A stretch of DNA of 7,811 nt, taken from the NCBI GenBank assembly GCA_027297845.1, contig JAPUHG010000150.1, forward strand, positions 1 to 7,811, read 5' to 3'. This DNA is from Gammaproteobacteria bacterium (lineage in GTDB: Bacteria; Pseudomonadota; Gammaproteobacteria; Steroidobacterales; MnTg04). Made by a program: the position numbers and the translations under genes. Within the stretch, counting starts at the first letter, position 1. Each line of letters begins with the position of its first letter. Under the pieces are notes generated by a model. It was given only the letters and a program-made list of their open reading frames with translations. It was not told the origin of the DNA and made no database searches. Shown one piece after another: positions 1 to 6,104 of the stretch.

Positions 1-1451
1 TCTTGTCGGTCAAAGCACCCGACCCCAAATTCTCGTCGCAGACCAAGGACAAACTGGTGTCGTCGGAGATCAAGGGAATAGTCGAGTCGGTTGTGGGCGA
101 AGTGCTCGAAGATTATCTACAGGAAAACCCGCAGCAAGCCAAGGCGATCGTCGGCAAGATTATTGACGCGGCCCGGGCCCGGGACGCTGCAAGAAAAGCC
201 AGGGAAATGACTCGCCGCAAGAGCGTACTGGACATCGCGGGGCTACCGGGCAAGCTTGCGGATTGCCAGGAAAAAGATCCGGCGTTGTCGGAAATATTCC
301 TGGTCGAGGGTGATTCCGCGGGTGGTTCGGCGAAACAAGGGCGCGATCGTAAGACCCAGGCGATCCTGCCGTTGAAAGGCAAGATTCTGAATGTGGAGAA
401 AGCGCGTTTTGACAAGATGCTGCAATCGGTCGAAGTGGGCACGCTGATAACCGCACTGGGCTGCGGTATCGGCAAAGAGGAATTCGATATCGAAAAGTTG
501 CGTTATCACAAAATCATCATCATGACCGACGCCGATGTTGACGGTTCGCATATTCGTACCTTGTTGCTGACTTTCTTTTACCGGCAAATGCCCGAGTTGA
601 TCGAGCGAGGCTATGTGTATATTGCCCAGCCGCCATTGTACAAATTGAAAAAGGGCAAGCAGGAACATTACGTCAAGGACGACAGTGAATTGAGTGCACG
701 GCTGCTGGCCATCGCGCTGGAAAAAGCGTCCCTGCATGTCAATGCCGATGCACCGCCAATCAAAGGCACACAACTGGAGGCGCTCGCCAAGAAATACTTG
801 GAGGTCAACGCAATCATCGAACGGCTGGCCCGCCGCTATGACAAGCGCCTGCTGGAACAACTGCTATACTTGCCGCAGATAGATGAAAAAACCCTTATTA
901 ATCAAAACGTTATGGAGCCATGGCTAAAACAGCTCAACGAGCGTCTCAACGAAAAGAATGGAGCTTCTTACGACCTGCAGCTGGTGGCGACTGACGATGA
1001 CAATGACAATGATCAGCAGATCGCGGTGAGCCGGACCCATCACGGGGTGACCAGTATTCGGCACATTCACAAGGAATTCTTTGCCTCCGCCGAGTATCGG
1101 CGAATTGCCGAACTGGCCGCCGAGCTTGGCGGGCTGGTTGGTGACGGCGCATTTGCCGCCCGGGGGGACCTGCAGCAGGATGTCACCAGTTTCCGACAGG
1201 CCATGCAATGGTTCATGGAGCAGGCGAAAAAAGGAATCAGCATCCAGCGCTACAAGGGTCTCGGCGAGATGAACCCGGATCAGCTTTGGGAGACGACCAT
1301 CGATCCGGAGAATCGCTTGCTGACCCAGGTTCGCGTCGAGGACGCGATCACGGCGGATGAATTATTCACCACGCTGATGGGTGACCAGGTCGAGCCGCGC
1401 CGTGAGTTTATCGAGCGCAACGCCTTGCGAGTAGCAAATCTCGACGTATAG
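1..1451 (+). CDS. gyrB: DNA gyrase subunit B, C-terminal ~60% (5' end outside window)
   Basis: This is the ATPase subunit of DNA gyrase (GyrA2GyrB2), a cytoplasmic type II topoisomerase that introduces negative supercoils. The first complete codon is at position 3 and 482 codons follow, corresponding to about residue 323 to the end of the 804-residue E. coli protein. The ATP-binding GHKL domain and most of the transducer domain therefore lie upstream. The fragment opens with the conserved SVKAPDPKFSSQTKDKLVSSE stretch at the end of the transducer domain. The Toprim domain follows: EGDSAGG (fragment residues 102-108, catalytic Glu) and DADVDGSHI (176-184, metal-binding Asp; first Asp codon at 528-530). 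A divergent segment of roughly 170 residues (about 220-400) matches the insert typical of gram-negative GyrB. The tail has the conserved IQRYKGLGEMNPDQLWETT block. It ends on TAG. No frameshift or odd residue was seen. The leading TTG at position 3 is an internal Leu codon, not a start. Confidence 0.98.
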   Translation, partial: LSVKAPDPKFSSQTKDKLVSSEIKGIVESVVGEVLEDYLQENPQQAKAIVGKIIDAARARDAARKAREMTRRKSVLDIAGLPGKLADCQEKDPALSEIFLVEGDSAGGSAKQGRDRKTQAILPLKGKILNVEKARFDKMLQSVEVGTLITALGCGIGKEEFDIEKLRYHKIIIMTDADVDGSHIRTLLLTFFYRQMPELIERGYVYIAQPPLYKLKKGKQEHYVKDDSELSARLLAIALEKASLHVNADAPPIKGTQLEALAKKYLEVNAIIERLARRYDKRLLEQLLYLPQIDEKTLINQNVMEPWLKQLNERLNEKNGASYDLQLVATDDDNDNDQQIAVSRTHHGVTSIRHIHKEFFASAEYRRIAELAAELGGLVGDGAFAARGDLQQDVTSFRQAMQWFMEQAKKGISIQRYKGLGEMNPDQLWETTIDPENRLLTQVRVEDAITADELFTTLMGDQVEPRREFIERNALRVANLDV

Positions 1452-1457
1452 AGATTG

Positions 1458-1631
1458 AGCCTGGAATGTGCCGGCAATCATGGCCCCGGCTGGTTCTCGA
1501 GCACCTAAGTCAGAACGGTTCCCAAGCCTTCACTCAAGCCGTAGCTCTGTGGCGATGGTTTTCGTTCCAGGCTTGCGCTCAGTTGCCCGAACCCTCACCT
1601 GGCAGCAACGATTTCCGGCACATTCCAGGCT
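1458..1631. repeat. 174-bp segment bounded by long inverted repeats, between convergent gyrB and plsC-like genes
   Basis: The left arm at 1458-1479 and the right arm at 1610-1631 are reverse complements over 22 nt with one mismatch (17 matches, 1 mismatch, 4 matches), separated by 130 nt. The arm core AGCCTGGAATGTGCCGG starts 7 nt after the gyrB stop codon. A third copy of the arm end, TTCCAGGCT, lies inside at 1565-1573. Its extension TTCCAGGCTTGCGC (1565-1578) repeats at 1623-1636 with 13 of 14 matches. No transposase or convincing gene is inside. Candidate roles, all inferred, are a non-autonomous MITE-like insertion, a composite REP/BIME-like repeat, or a long-range stem at the 3' ends of the two convergent transcripts. 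No clean target-site duplication is visible, so mobility is unproven. The rest of the 228-bp intergenic gap shows only a weak 5-bp TTTGA/TCAAA stem at 1642-1660. Confidence 0.65.
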
Positions 1632-1679
1632 AGCGCCTGCCTTTGATAGATAGGGTCAAATTAGAGAGTCGTTTGCAGA

Positions 1680-2399
1680 TTAGGAGTGATATGCGCTGCT
1701 GATCTCGAACATCTTGCTTTCAACCCAGTCCTGCACTTCGCGATTCAAGGCTCTCGGCTCCTTGCCGGTGACCTCGATCGGCGGTCCGATCACCAGTCTG
1801 ATCGTGCCGGGTTTTTTCAATAATCCTCGGCGCAGCCAGAAGTCACCGGCGTTGTGCGCGATCGGAATAACAGGGCGGCCGACTTCAAGGGCCAGCAAGG
1901 CGCCGCTCAGACCATAGCGGCGTGTCTTGCCCGGTGCCATACGCGTGCCCTCCGGAAAAACCATTACCCCCATCCCTTCGCGGATTCGTCTGGAGCCTTT
2001 CCTGATCACTTGCGCGACCGCGCTATGACCGGCGCCGCGGTTGACCGGGATCGGCCTCATAAACAGCAGGGCCCAGCCGACGAATGGTAGCCACATCAGC
2101 TCGCGCTTGATGACCCAGCTTAGATGATCGAAGATGAAAAACTGGGAGATGACCTCCCACGCCGACGTGTGTTTGATCATCAGTACGGTGGGTTTCTCGG
2201 GCAGGTTTTCCCTCCCCTCGACGACATAGTCCAGCCCACAGATTAGCTTCAGCATCCACATGACGCCTTTTGCCCAGCCAATTGCGAAACCCATGCGAAA
2301 TTTGTATGGCAACGGGGCGGACAACACGATGAGCAGACATGGGATCAATGGTGAAACAAACAGCAGCGCGGTGAAAATCAGTGAACGCAGGTACTGCAT
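1680..2399 (-). CDS. 1-acyl-sn-glycerol-3-phosphate acyltransferase family protein (PlsC-like)
   Basis: A 239-residue member of the LPLAT/PlsC family, which acylates lysophosphatidic acid (or a related lysophospholipid) at sn-2 at the inner membrane face to make phosphatidic acid. An N-terminal hydrophobic stretch at about residues 7-28 is a likely membrane anchor. Family blocks are in order: H77-TSAW-E82 (the HX4D/E catalytic motif, here the Glu form), KRELMWLPFVGW (98-109), FPEGTR (148-153, acceptor phosphate binding) and VIPIAHNAG (177-185). The ATG at 2399-2397 was chosen because MQYLRS begins a normal PlsC N-terminus and lies 1 nt past the gmhB stop (TAG-A-ATG). A GGAGG about 12 nt upstream, inside gmhB, is a possible ribosome site. 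The frame stays open 34 codons further upstream, but that would lie within gmhB and is rich in Arg, Cys and Pro. It is last in the glyQ-glyS-gmhB-plsC cluster. It could be the orthologue of Pseudomonas lptA (PA0005), but the substrate cannot be read from sequence. It ends on TAA. Confidence 0.92.
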   Translation of the reverse strand: MQYLRSLIFTALLFVSPLIPCLLIVLSAPLPYKFRMGFAIGWAKGVMWMLKLICGLDYVVEGRENLPEKPTVLMIKHTSAWEVISQFFIFDHLSWVIKRELMWLPFVGWALLFMRPIPVNRGAGHSAVAQVIRKGSRRIREGMGVMVFPEGTRMAPGKTRRYGLSGALLALEVGRPVIPIAHNAGDFWLRRGLLKKPGTIRLVIGPPIEVTGKEPRALNREVQDWVESKMFEISSAYHS

Positions 2400-2400
2400 T

Positions 2401-2949
2401 CTATGGCCCCGCCTCCAGCAAAGCATCGACGGCAGCGGACAAATCGGCGTAAAAAGATACCGTCGAATCAACCGGCAGCCCGGCCCGGGTTTGCTCGCCA
2501 TTGCCAGTCAGCACAAGGACGGGATTGGCGCCGGCGGCGATCGCTGCCTCGATATCGCGAGCGCTGTCGCCGATGACCGAAACATTTTCCAGTGAAACGT
2601 CGAAATGAGTTGCGATGGCCTGGAGCAATCCGGGCAACGGCTTTCTGCAACGGCAACCTTCATCGGGGTGATGGGGGCAATAAAAAATACCGTCCAAGTG
2701 TCCGCCGGCCGCCTCCACCGCTTGCTCCATCCGCCGGTGGATCGCCTCCAGGGCCTCTTCGTCCATCAAGCCGCGGCCGACACCTGATTGATTGCTGGCG
2801 ACCGTCACCCGCCATCCGGCCTGGTGCAGCCGGGCGATCGCCTCGAGACTCCCGGGAATGGGCAGCCACTCCTCGGGCGACTTGATGAAAGCCTCGGAGT
2901 CAAAATTGATCACTCCGTCACGGTCCAGAATGACCAGCGGGCTGCTCAT
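2401..2949 (-). CDS. gmhB: D-glycero-beta-D-manno-heptose-1,7-bisphosphate 7-phosphatase
   Basis: A cytoplasmic HAD-superfamily phosphatase of 182 residues, the usual GmhB size. It removes the C7 phosphate of heptose 1,7-bisphosphate in the ADP-heptose pathway that feeds lipopolysaccharide inner-core synthesis. HAD motif I is ILDRDGVIN with nucleophile D9 and acid/base D11. Motif II is SNQSGVGRG (52-60). A GmhB-type zinc site is supplied by C91, H93, C99 and C101 in CPHHPDEGCRCRKP. K103 and GDSARD (127-132) give motifs III and IV. The zinc loop is shorter than in E. coli GmhB. The cysteine/histidine loop and the small size argue for GmhB over histidinol-phosphate phosphatase, although these are homologous and anomer preference cannot be seen. 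The start ATG at 2949-2947 is 3 nt after the glyS stop with no strong Shine-Dalgarno sequence, so translation is probably coupled. It ends on TAG. Confidence 0.93.
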   Translation of the reverse strand: MSSPLVILDRDGVINFDSEAFIKSPEEWLPIPGSLEAIARLHQAGWRVTVASNQSGVGRGLMDEEALEAIHRRMEQAVEAAGGHLDGIFYCPHHPDEGCRCRKPLPGLLQAIATHFDVSLENVSVIGDSARDIEAAIAAGANPVLVLTGNGEQTRAGLPVDSTVSFYADLSAAVDALLEAGP

Positions 2950-2952
2950 CGC

Positions 2953-5031
2953 TCAGGACTTCAGCCGCGAAAGATCTGCGGTGTGTAAAAAAAGACCGCG
3001 CAGTTGGGTCAGCAGCGCGAGACGATTCCTGCGCAGGGCGGCGTTTTCGTCCATGACCATGACGTTGTCGAAAAAAGCATCGACGGCGGGTCCAAGCCCC
3101 GCAAGACTCTCCAGCGAGTCCTGGTAGCGGCGCTGGTCGAGCATCGGCCGTATCTTTAACAGCATGTCCTGTAACTGATCGTACAACAATTGTTCGGCTG
3201 GCTCGCTGAGTAACCTGGCATCGGGAGCTGCTGGCAGGCTATCCTCATTCTTGCGCAGTATATTGGCGATGCGCTTGTTGGCTGCCGCCAGTGAGTCGGC
3301 CGATGGCATGGCCTGAAAGGCCCTGACCGCGATCAGGCGCTGGTGAAAATCCAGCGGCGACACCGGACTGCGCGCGAGCACCGCATCGAATACGTCATGC
3401 CCGATATTCATCTGCTGGTCAGCCAGGTAATACGCTTTCAGCCGATCCATCATGAAGGCGTAAATCTCATTGGCGAGACCATCGCCAGTCTCGACAGGCT
3501 GCTGGGCGAGCGCCGTGTCGATCATTGCCCGCAAATCGAGCTCGACCCTGCGCTCGATCAAGATCCGCAGGCAGCCGAGAGCATTTCTGCGCAACGCAAA
3601 CGGGTCCTTGTTGCCCGAGGGTTTTTGGCCAATCGCGAATATGCCGCAGATGGTGTCGATTTTCTCCGCGATGGCCAGCGCCTGCCCGACTACCGTCGCC
3701 GGCAATTCGTCGCCCGCGAAACGCGGCAGGTATTGCTCCGCAAGCGCCTCGGCGAGTTCGTCAGCCAGGCCGTCGTTTTTCGCGTAATAGCGGCCCATGA
3801 TGCCCTGCAACTCCGGAAACTCCGCCACCATCAGCGTCAGCAAGTCGCATTTGGCCAGCATGGCCGCACGCCGGGTCAAAGCGCTGTCACCGCCGAGGTT
3901 CTCGGCAATATCGGCCGCCAGCTCCGCCACCCGCTTCGATTTGTCGTGAACGGAGCCTAACTTGGCGTGAAAAAGCACGTTCTTCAGCAAAAACTCACGA
4001 TCCTCGAGTTTCGTCGCTCTATCCTGATTCCAAAAGAACATGGAATCAGCGAGGCGTGGCTCGACCACCCGCTGATTGCCGTCGCGGATTTTCGCCGGGT
4101 CCTTGCTGTCCAGATTGGCAACCGCAATAAATGCCGGCAAAATCTTCGCGCCTGAAACCACCGGGAAGAATCGCTGGTGTCCCTTGAGCGTTGCCGTCAG
4201 TACCTCTGCCGGTAGCTCCAGAAACTGCTCCTTGAAGCTGGCGCCCAACGCATGCGGCCACTCGACCAGCGCGGTAACCTCTTCGAGCAGTGAGTCGTCC
4301 AGTTGCGGCTGACCGCCCAGATCGGCCGCCAGTTTCAGTACCTGCTCACGGATGATTTTCATACGGCCGCAAAAATCGACCAGCACTTTGCCCTTTTTCT
4401 CAAGCAACGCCGGGTACTGTGCGGGTTTACCGATCTTTATGCTGGCCGGCGCCATGAACCGGTGGCCGCGACTGGAATCGCCCGCCCTGATTCCATAAAT
4501 AATCGCATCGAGCGTGTCGCCACCGAGTTTCATCAGCACCCAGTGCACCGGTCGAACGAATTCAACGTCGCCATCGCCCCAGCGCATCCGTTTGGGTATC
4601 GGCAGCTGATCCAGGCTGTTTTGCACCATTGCCGGCAGCAGGTCGGCGGCGGTCTGGCCTGTTTCAGTTCCACGCCAGATCAGGCGGGCGCCGTCATCCG
4701 GCCCATCCTTCTCGATGTCGCTCACCGCGATGCCGCACTTTTCGGCAAACGCCAGGGCGGCCTTGGTGGGCTTTCCGTCGTCGTCGTAGGCGACTTTGAC
4801 CGGCGGCCCTCGTCGCTCGACTTCCCGATCGTCCTGTTTCGCAAGCAATCCTTCGACCAACACGGCAAGGCGCCTCGGTGTTGCGAACGGGCTGATCGCG
4901 CCATGGGTCAAACCGGCCTCGGCAAGCGCGTCTTCCAGTCCGCTGGCAAAGCTCAGCGACAACTTGCGCAACGCCTTGGGGGGTAATTCCTCGGTCCCTA
5001 TCTCGACCAGGAAATCATGTTGTTCAGCCAT
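2953..5031 (-). CDS. glyS: Glycine--tRNA ligase, beta subunit
   Basis: The beta chain of the bacterial alpha2beta2 glycyl-tRNA synthetase, which charges tRNA-Gly in the cytoplasm. The beta chain binds the tRNA, while catalysis resides in the alpha chain (glyQ, just upstream). It has 692 residues against about 689 in E. coli and is intact. Recognisable blocks are FLVEIGTEELPP (7-18), ATPRRLAV (50-57), KRMRWG (147-152), LKGHQRFFP (282-290), EPRLADSMFFWNQD (324-337), the HD-like region KCDLLTLMVAEFPELQG through GRYYAKNDG (394-421), and GNKDPFALRRNALG (473-486). The DALR-type anticodon-binding region occupies roughly the last 120 residues. Its ATG (5031-5029) lies inside the 3' end of glyQ and overlaps it by 8 nt (ATGGCTGA), the classic sign of translational coupling. 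It stops on TGA. The intact beta chain beside a nonsense-bearing alpha chain is what makes this locus odd. Confidence 0.98.
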   Translation of the reverse strand: MAEQHDFLVEIGTEELPPKALRKLSLSFASGLEDALAEAGLTHGAISPFATPRRLAVLVEGLLAKQDDREVERRGPPVKVAYDDDGKPTKAALAFAEKCGIAVSDIEKDGPDDGARLIWRGTETGQTAADLLPAMVQNSLDQLPIPKRMRWGDGDVEFVRPVHWVLMKLGGDTLDAIIYGIRAGDSSRGHRFMAPASIKIGKPAQYPALLEKKGKVLVDFCGRMKIIREQVLKLAADLGGQPQLDDSLLEEVTALVEWPHALGASFKEQFLELPAEVLTATLKGHQRFFPVVSGAKILPAFIAVANLDSKDPAKIRDGNQRVVEPRLADSMFFWNQDRATKLEDREFLLKNVLFHAKLGSVHDKSKRVAELAADIAENLGGDSALTRRAAMLAKCDLLTLMVAEFPELQGIMGRYYAKNDGLADELAEALAEQYLPRFAGDELPATVVGQALAIAEKIDTICGIFAIGQKPSGNKDPFALRRNALGCLRILIERRVELDLRAMIDTALAQQPVETGDGLANEIYAFMMDRLKAYYLADQQMNIGHDVFDAVLARSPVSPLDFHQRLIAVRAFQAMPSADSLAAANKRIANILRKNEDSLPAAPDARLLSEPAEQLLYDQLQDMLLKIRPMLDQRRYQDSLESLAGLGPAVDAFFDNVMVMDENAALRRNRLALLTQLRGLFLHTADLSRLKS

Positions 5032-5494
5032 GCTCTGAACTCGCTTTATTTTTTTGACTGGCGGAGGCGTTCAACATCGGAAAACCCAGCGCTTCCCGGC
5101 TGTCGTAATAAGCTTTGGCGACCGCTCGCGCCAGCGTACGCACCCGCAGGATATAACGTTGTCTCTCGGTAACCGAAATCGCCTTGCGCGCATCCAGCAG
5201 ATTGAAATTGTGGGAGGCCTCGAGTACCTGCTCGTACGCTGGCAACGCCAGGCCGGCTTCCAGCAATTTGTTGCAGGTAGCCTCATTCTCGTCGAAACGC
5301 CGGATCATTATCTCGATATCGGCAAACTCGAAGTTGTATTTCGACATTTCCACTTCATTCTGGTGAAAAACATCGCCATAGGTGATTCGCCCGAGCGGGC
5401 CATCGGTCCAGACCAGGTCGAACACGCTATCGACATCCTGCAGGTACATCGCGATGCGCTCCAGACCGTAGGTAATCTCACCGGTGACCGGGCG

Positions 5495-5497
5495 TCA
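5495..5497 (-). other. In-frame TGA replacing conserved Cys160 of glyQ
   Basis: Codon 160 of the glyQ frame reads TGA between AGGLD and RPVTGEITYG. E. coli GlyQ has GGLECKPVTGE, so the expected residue is Cys (TGC or TGT). If the ancestral codon was TGC, one C-to-A change on the coding strand (G-to-T at plus-strand 5495) accounts for it. UGA at a Cys position is also the pattern of selenocysteine. However, I see no stable stem with a suitable apical loop starting a few bases downstream: only a perfect TCACCGGTGA palindrome and a GGTCT that simply encodes the conserved Gly-Leu. Confidence 0.9.
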
Positions 5498-5539
5498 GTC
5501 CAGACCGCCGGCCTGCTGGAAATAAGTTAACTGGGTGAC

Positions 5540-5542
5540 CTA
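5540..5542 (-). other. In-frame TAG replacing conserved Glu145 of glyQ
   Basis: Codon 145 of the glyQ frame reads TAG directly after WLNGM and directly before VTQLTYFQQ. GlyQ homologues read GME(V/I)TQFTYFQQ here, so the expected codon is GAG. One G-to-T change on the coding strand (C-to-A at plus-strand 5542) accounts for it. The reading frame is unchanged across the site. Confidence 0.9.
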
Positions 5543-6004
5543 CATGCCGTTGAGCCAGACCTCCCAGCCCAGCCCCCATGCGCCGAGCGTCGGCGACTCC
5601 CAGTTATCCTCGACGAAACGGATGTCATGCACGAGTGGATCGATACCCAGTGACTTCAGTGACCCCAGGTACAAGTCCTGGATATCCTCCGGTGATGGTT
5701 TTATCACCACCTGAAACTGATAATAATGTTGCAGGCGAAACGGATTGTCTCCGTATCGCCCATCTGCAGGCCGCCGGGTGGGTTGGACGTAGGCCGCACT
5801 CCAGGGCTCGGGCCCGATGGAGCGCAGAAAAGTTGCCGTGTGGAAGGTACCGGCACCCATTTCCTTGTCGTATGGCTGCAGCAAAACACAGCCTTGCCCG
5901 GCCCAGTATTCCTGCAGGGCCAGGATCAATTCCTGGAAAGTCCGGGGCGGTTTGCCCTTGGCGTTATCGTTCATTATTTTTCCGCTAGCCAGTCGCAGCG
6001 AGAA

Positions 6005-6033
6005 AGTATAGCGGTTGGCCGGACGGTTGTGCA
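6005..6033 (-). promoter_or_regulatory. Putative sigma-70 promoter for the glyQ operon
   Basis: On the minus strand TGCACA (6033-6028, 4/6 to TTGACA) and TATACT (6010-6005, 5/6 to TATAAT) are separated by exactly 17 nt. This places the start of transcription near 5998 and gives a leader of about 24 nt before the glyQ ATG. A modest ribosome site (GCGGAAA) lies just upstream of the ATG. The -35 hexamer overlaps the degenerate NtrC-like dyad at 6030-6046. Confidence 0.55.
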
Positions 6034-6046
6034 CCGCCACGGGCGC
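6030..6046. promoter_or_regulatory. Degenerate NtrC-type binding site (distal)
   Basis: TGCACC-N5-GGGCGC matches the NtrC dyad TGCACC-N5-GGTGCA at 10 of 12 specified positions. Its centre is 51 bp upstream of the stronger site at 6081-6097 (close to five helical turns) and about 135 bp upstream of the predicted glnA start of transcription. It overlaps the putative glyQ -35 element. It is weak on its own; position and partner site support it. Confidence 0.4.
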
Positions 6047-6080
6047 TGCTGTTTCATGATGGTGCATGGATAGGCGGCAA

Positions 6081-6097
6081 TGCACCCGTACGGTGCG
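6081..6097. promoter_or_regulatory. NtrC (NRI) binding site upstream of glnA
   Basis: TGCACCCGTACGGTGCG fits the 17-bp NtrC dyad TGCACC-N5-GGTGCA with a single mismatch at the last base. Its centre is about 84 bp upstream of the predicted sigma-54 start of glnA, a distance at which phosphorylated NtrC can act as an enhancer-binding activator through DNA looping. An additional GGTGCAT at 6061-6067 forms an inverted pair with ATGCACC at 6080-6086. Confidence 0.7.
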
Positions 6098-6104
6098 ATT
6101 CTGG

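Larger units (their letters stand above)
5024..5974 (-). pseudogene. glyQ: Glycine--tRNA ligase, alpha subunit; reading frame interrupted by in-frame TAG and TGA
   Basis: The alpha chain holds the class II catalytic core of alpha2beta2 GlyRS. From ATG 5974-5972 (MNDNAKGKPPRTFQELIL) to TGA 5026-5024 there are 316 codons, against 303 residues in E. coli, including two internal stops: TAG at codon 145 and TGA at codon 160. Everything else is GlyQ-like in one frame: QEYWAGQGC (21-29), PTRRPADGRYG (65-75), LQHYYQFQVVIKPSP (81-95), motif 2 IRFVEDNWE (118-126), GAWGLGWEVWLNGM (131-144), then VTQLTYFQQAGGLD (146-159), RPVTGEITYGLERIAMY (161-177), the DLVWTDGPLG and TYGDVFHQNEVE blocks, and LLDARKAISVTERQRYILRVRTLA. 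By memory of relatives, codon 145 should be Glu (GMEVTQF) and codon 160 Cys (LDCRPVTGE). As written, translation stops at 144 residues, leaving a non-functional N-terminal piece. A C-terminal piece of 141 residues could start at ATG 5449, which has GGAG 9 nt upstream. The choice between sequence error, recent pseudogene and readthrough is open; the identity as glyQ is certain. Confidence 0.93.

Noticed and set aside
77..82. HX4E instead of HX4D in the PlsC-like protein (residues 77-82) as a lost active site
   Set aside because: The Glu form is, as far as I recall, common in the proteobacterial lysophospholipid acyltransferase subfamily and all other motifs are intact, so it is not evidence of inactivation. 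The coordinates given here are residue numbers of the protein encoded at 1680-2399.
243..860. Minus-strand open frame of 205 codons inside gyrB
   Set aside because: Antisense shadow of the Toprim region of gyrB, with no independent support.
1468..1653. 61-codon plus-strand open frame in the gyrB/plsC gap
   Set aside because: It starts in one inverted-repeat arm, contains the other, has no ribosome site and a Ser/Arg/Pro-rich composition expected of chance. The repeat structure explains the region better.
2400..2501. 34-codon N-terminal extension of the PlsC-like protein
   Set aside because: It overlaps gmhB in another frame and has a composition unlike a membrane acyltransferase N-terminus; the ATG at 2399 fits the operon spacing.
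3343..4986. Plus-strand open frames of 205 and 227 codons inside glyS (3343-3960, 4303-4986)
   Set aside because: Both lie antisense to continuous, family-conserved glyS sequence and show no recognisable domain or ribosome site.
5440..5494. SECIS-like element downstream of the glyQ UGA
   Set aside because: The GGTCT resembling a known SECIS loop encodes the conserved Gly-Leu and has no flanking stem. The CCGG-TCA-CCGG stem is only 4 bp, and the TCACCGGTGA palindrome leaves no loop.
5024..5974. glyQ broken by frameshift or real gene fission into two subunits
   Set aside because: The two pieces and the 14 codons between the stops are all in one frame with no indel, so this is nonsense substitution. 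The split would fall inside the class II catalytic core.
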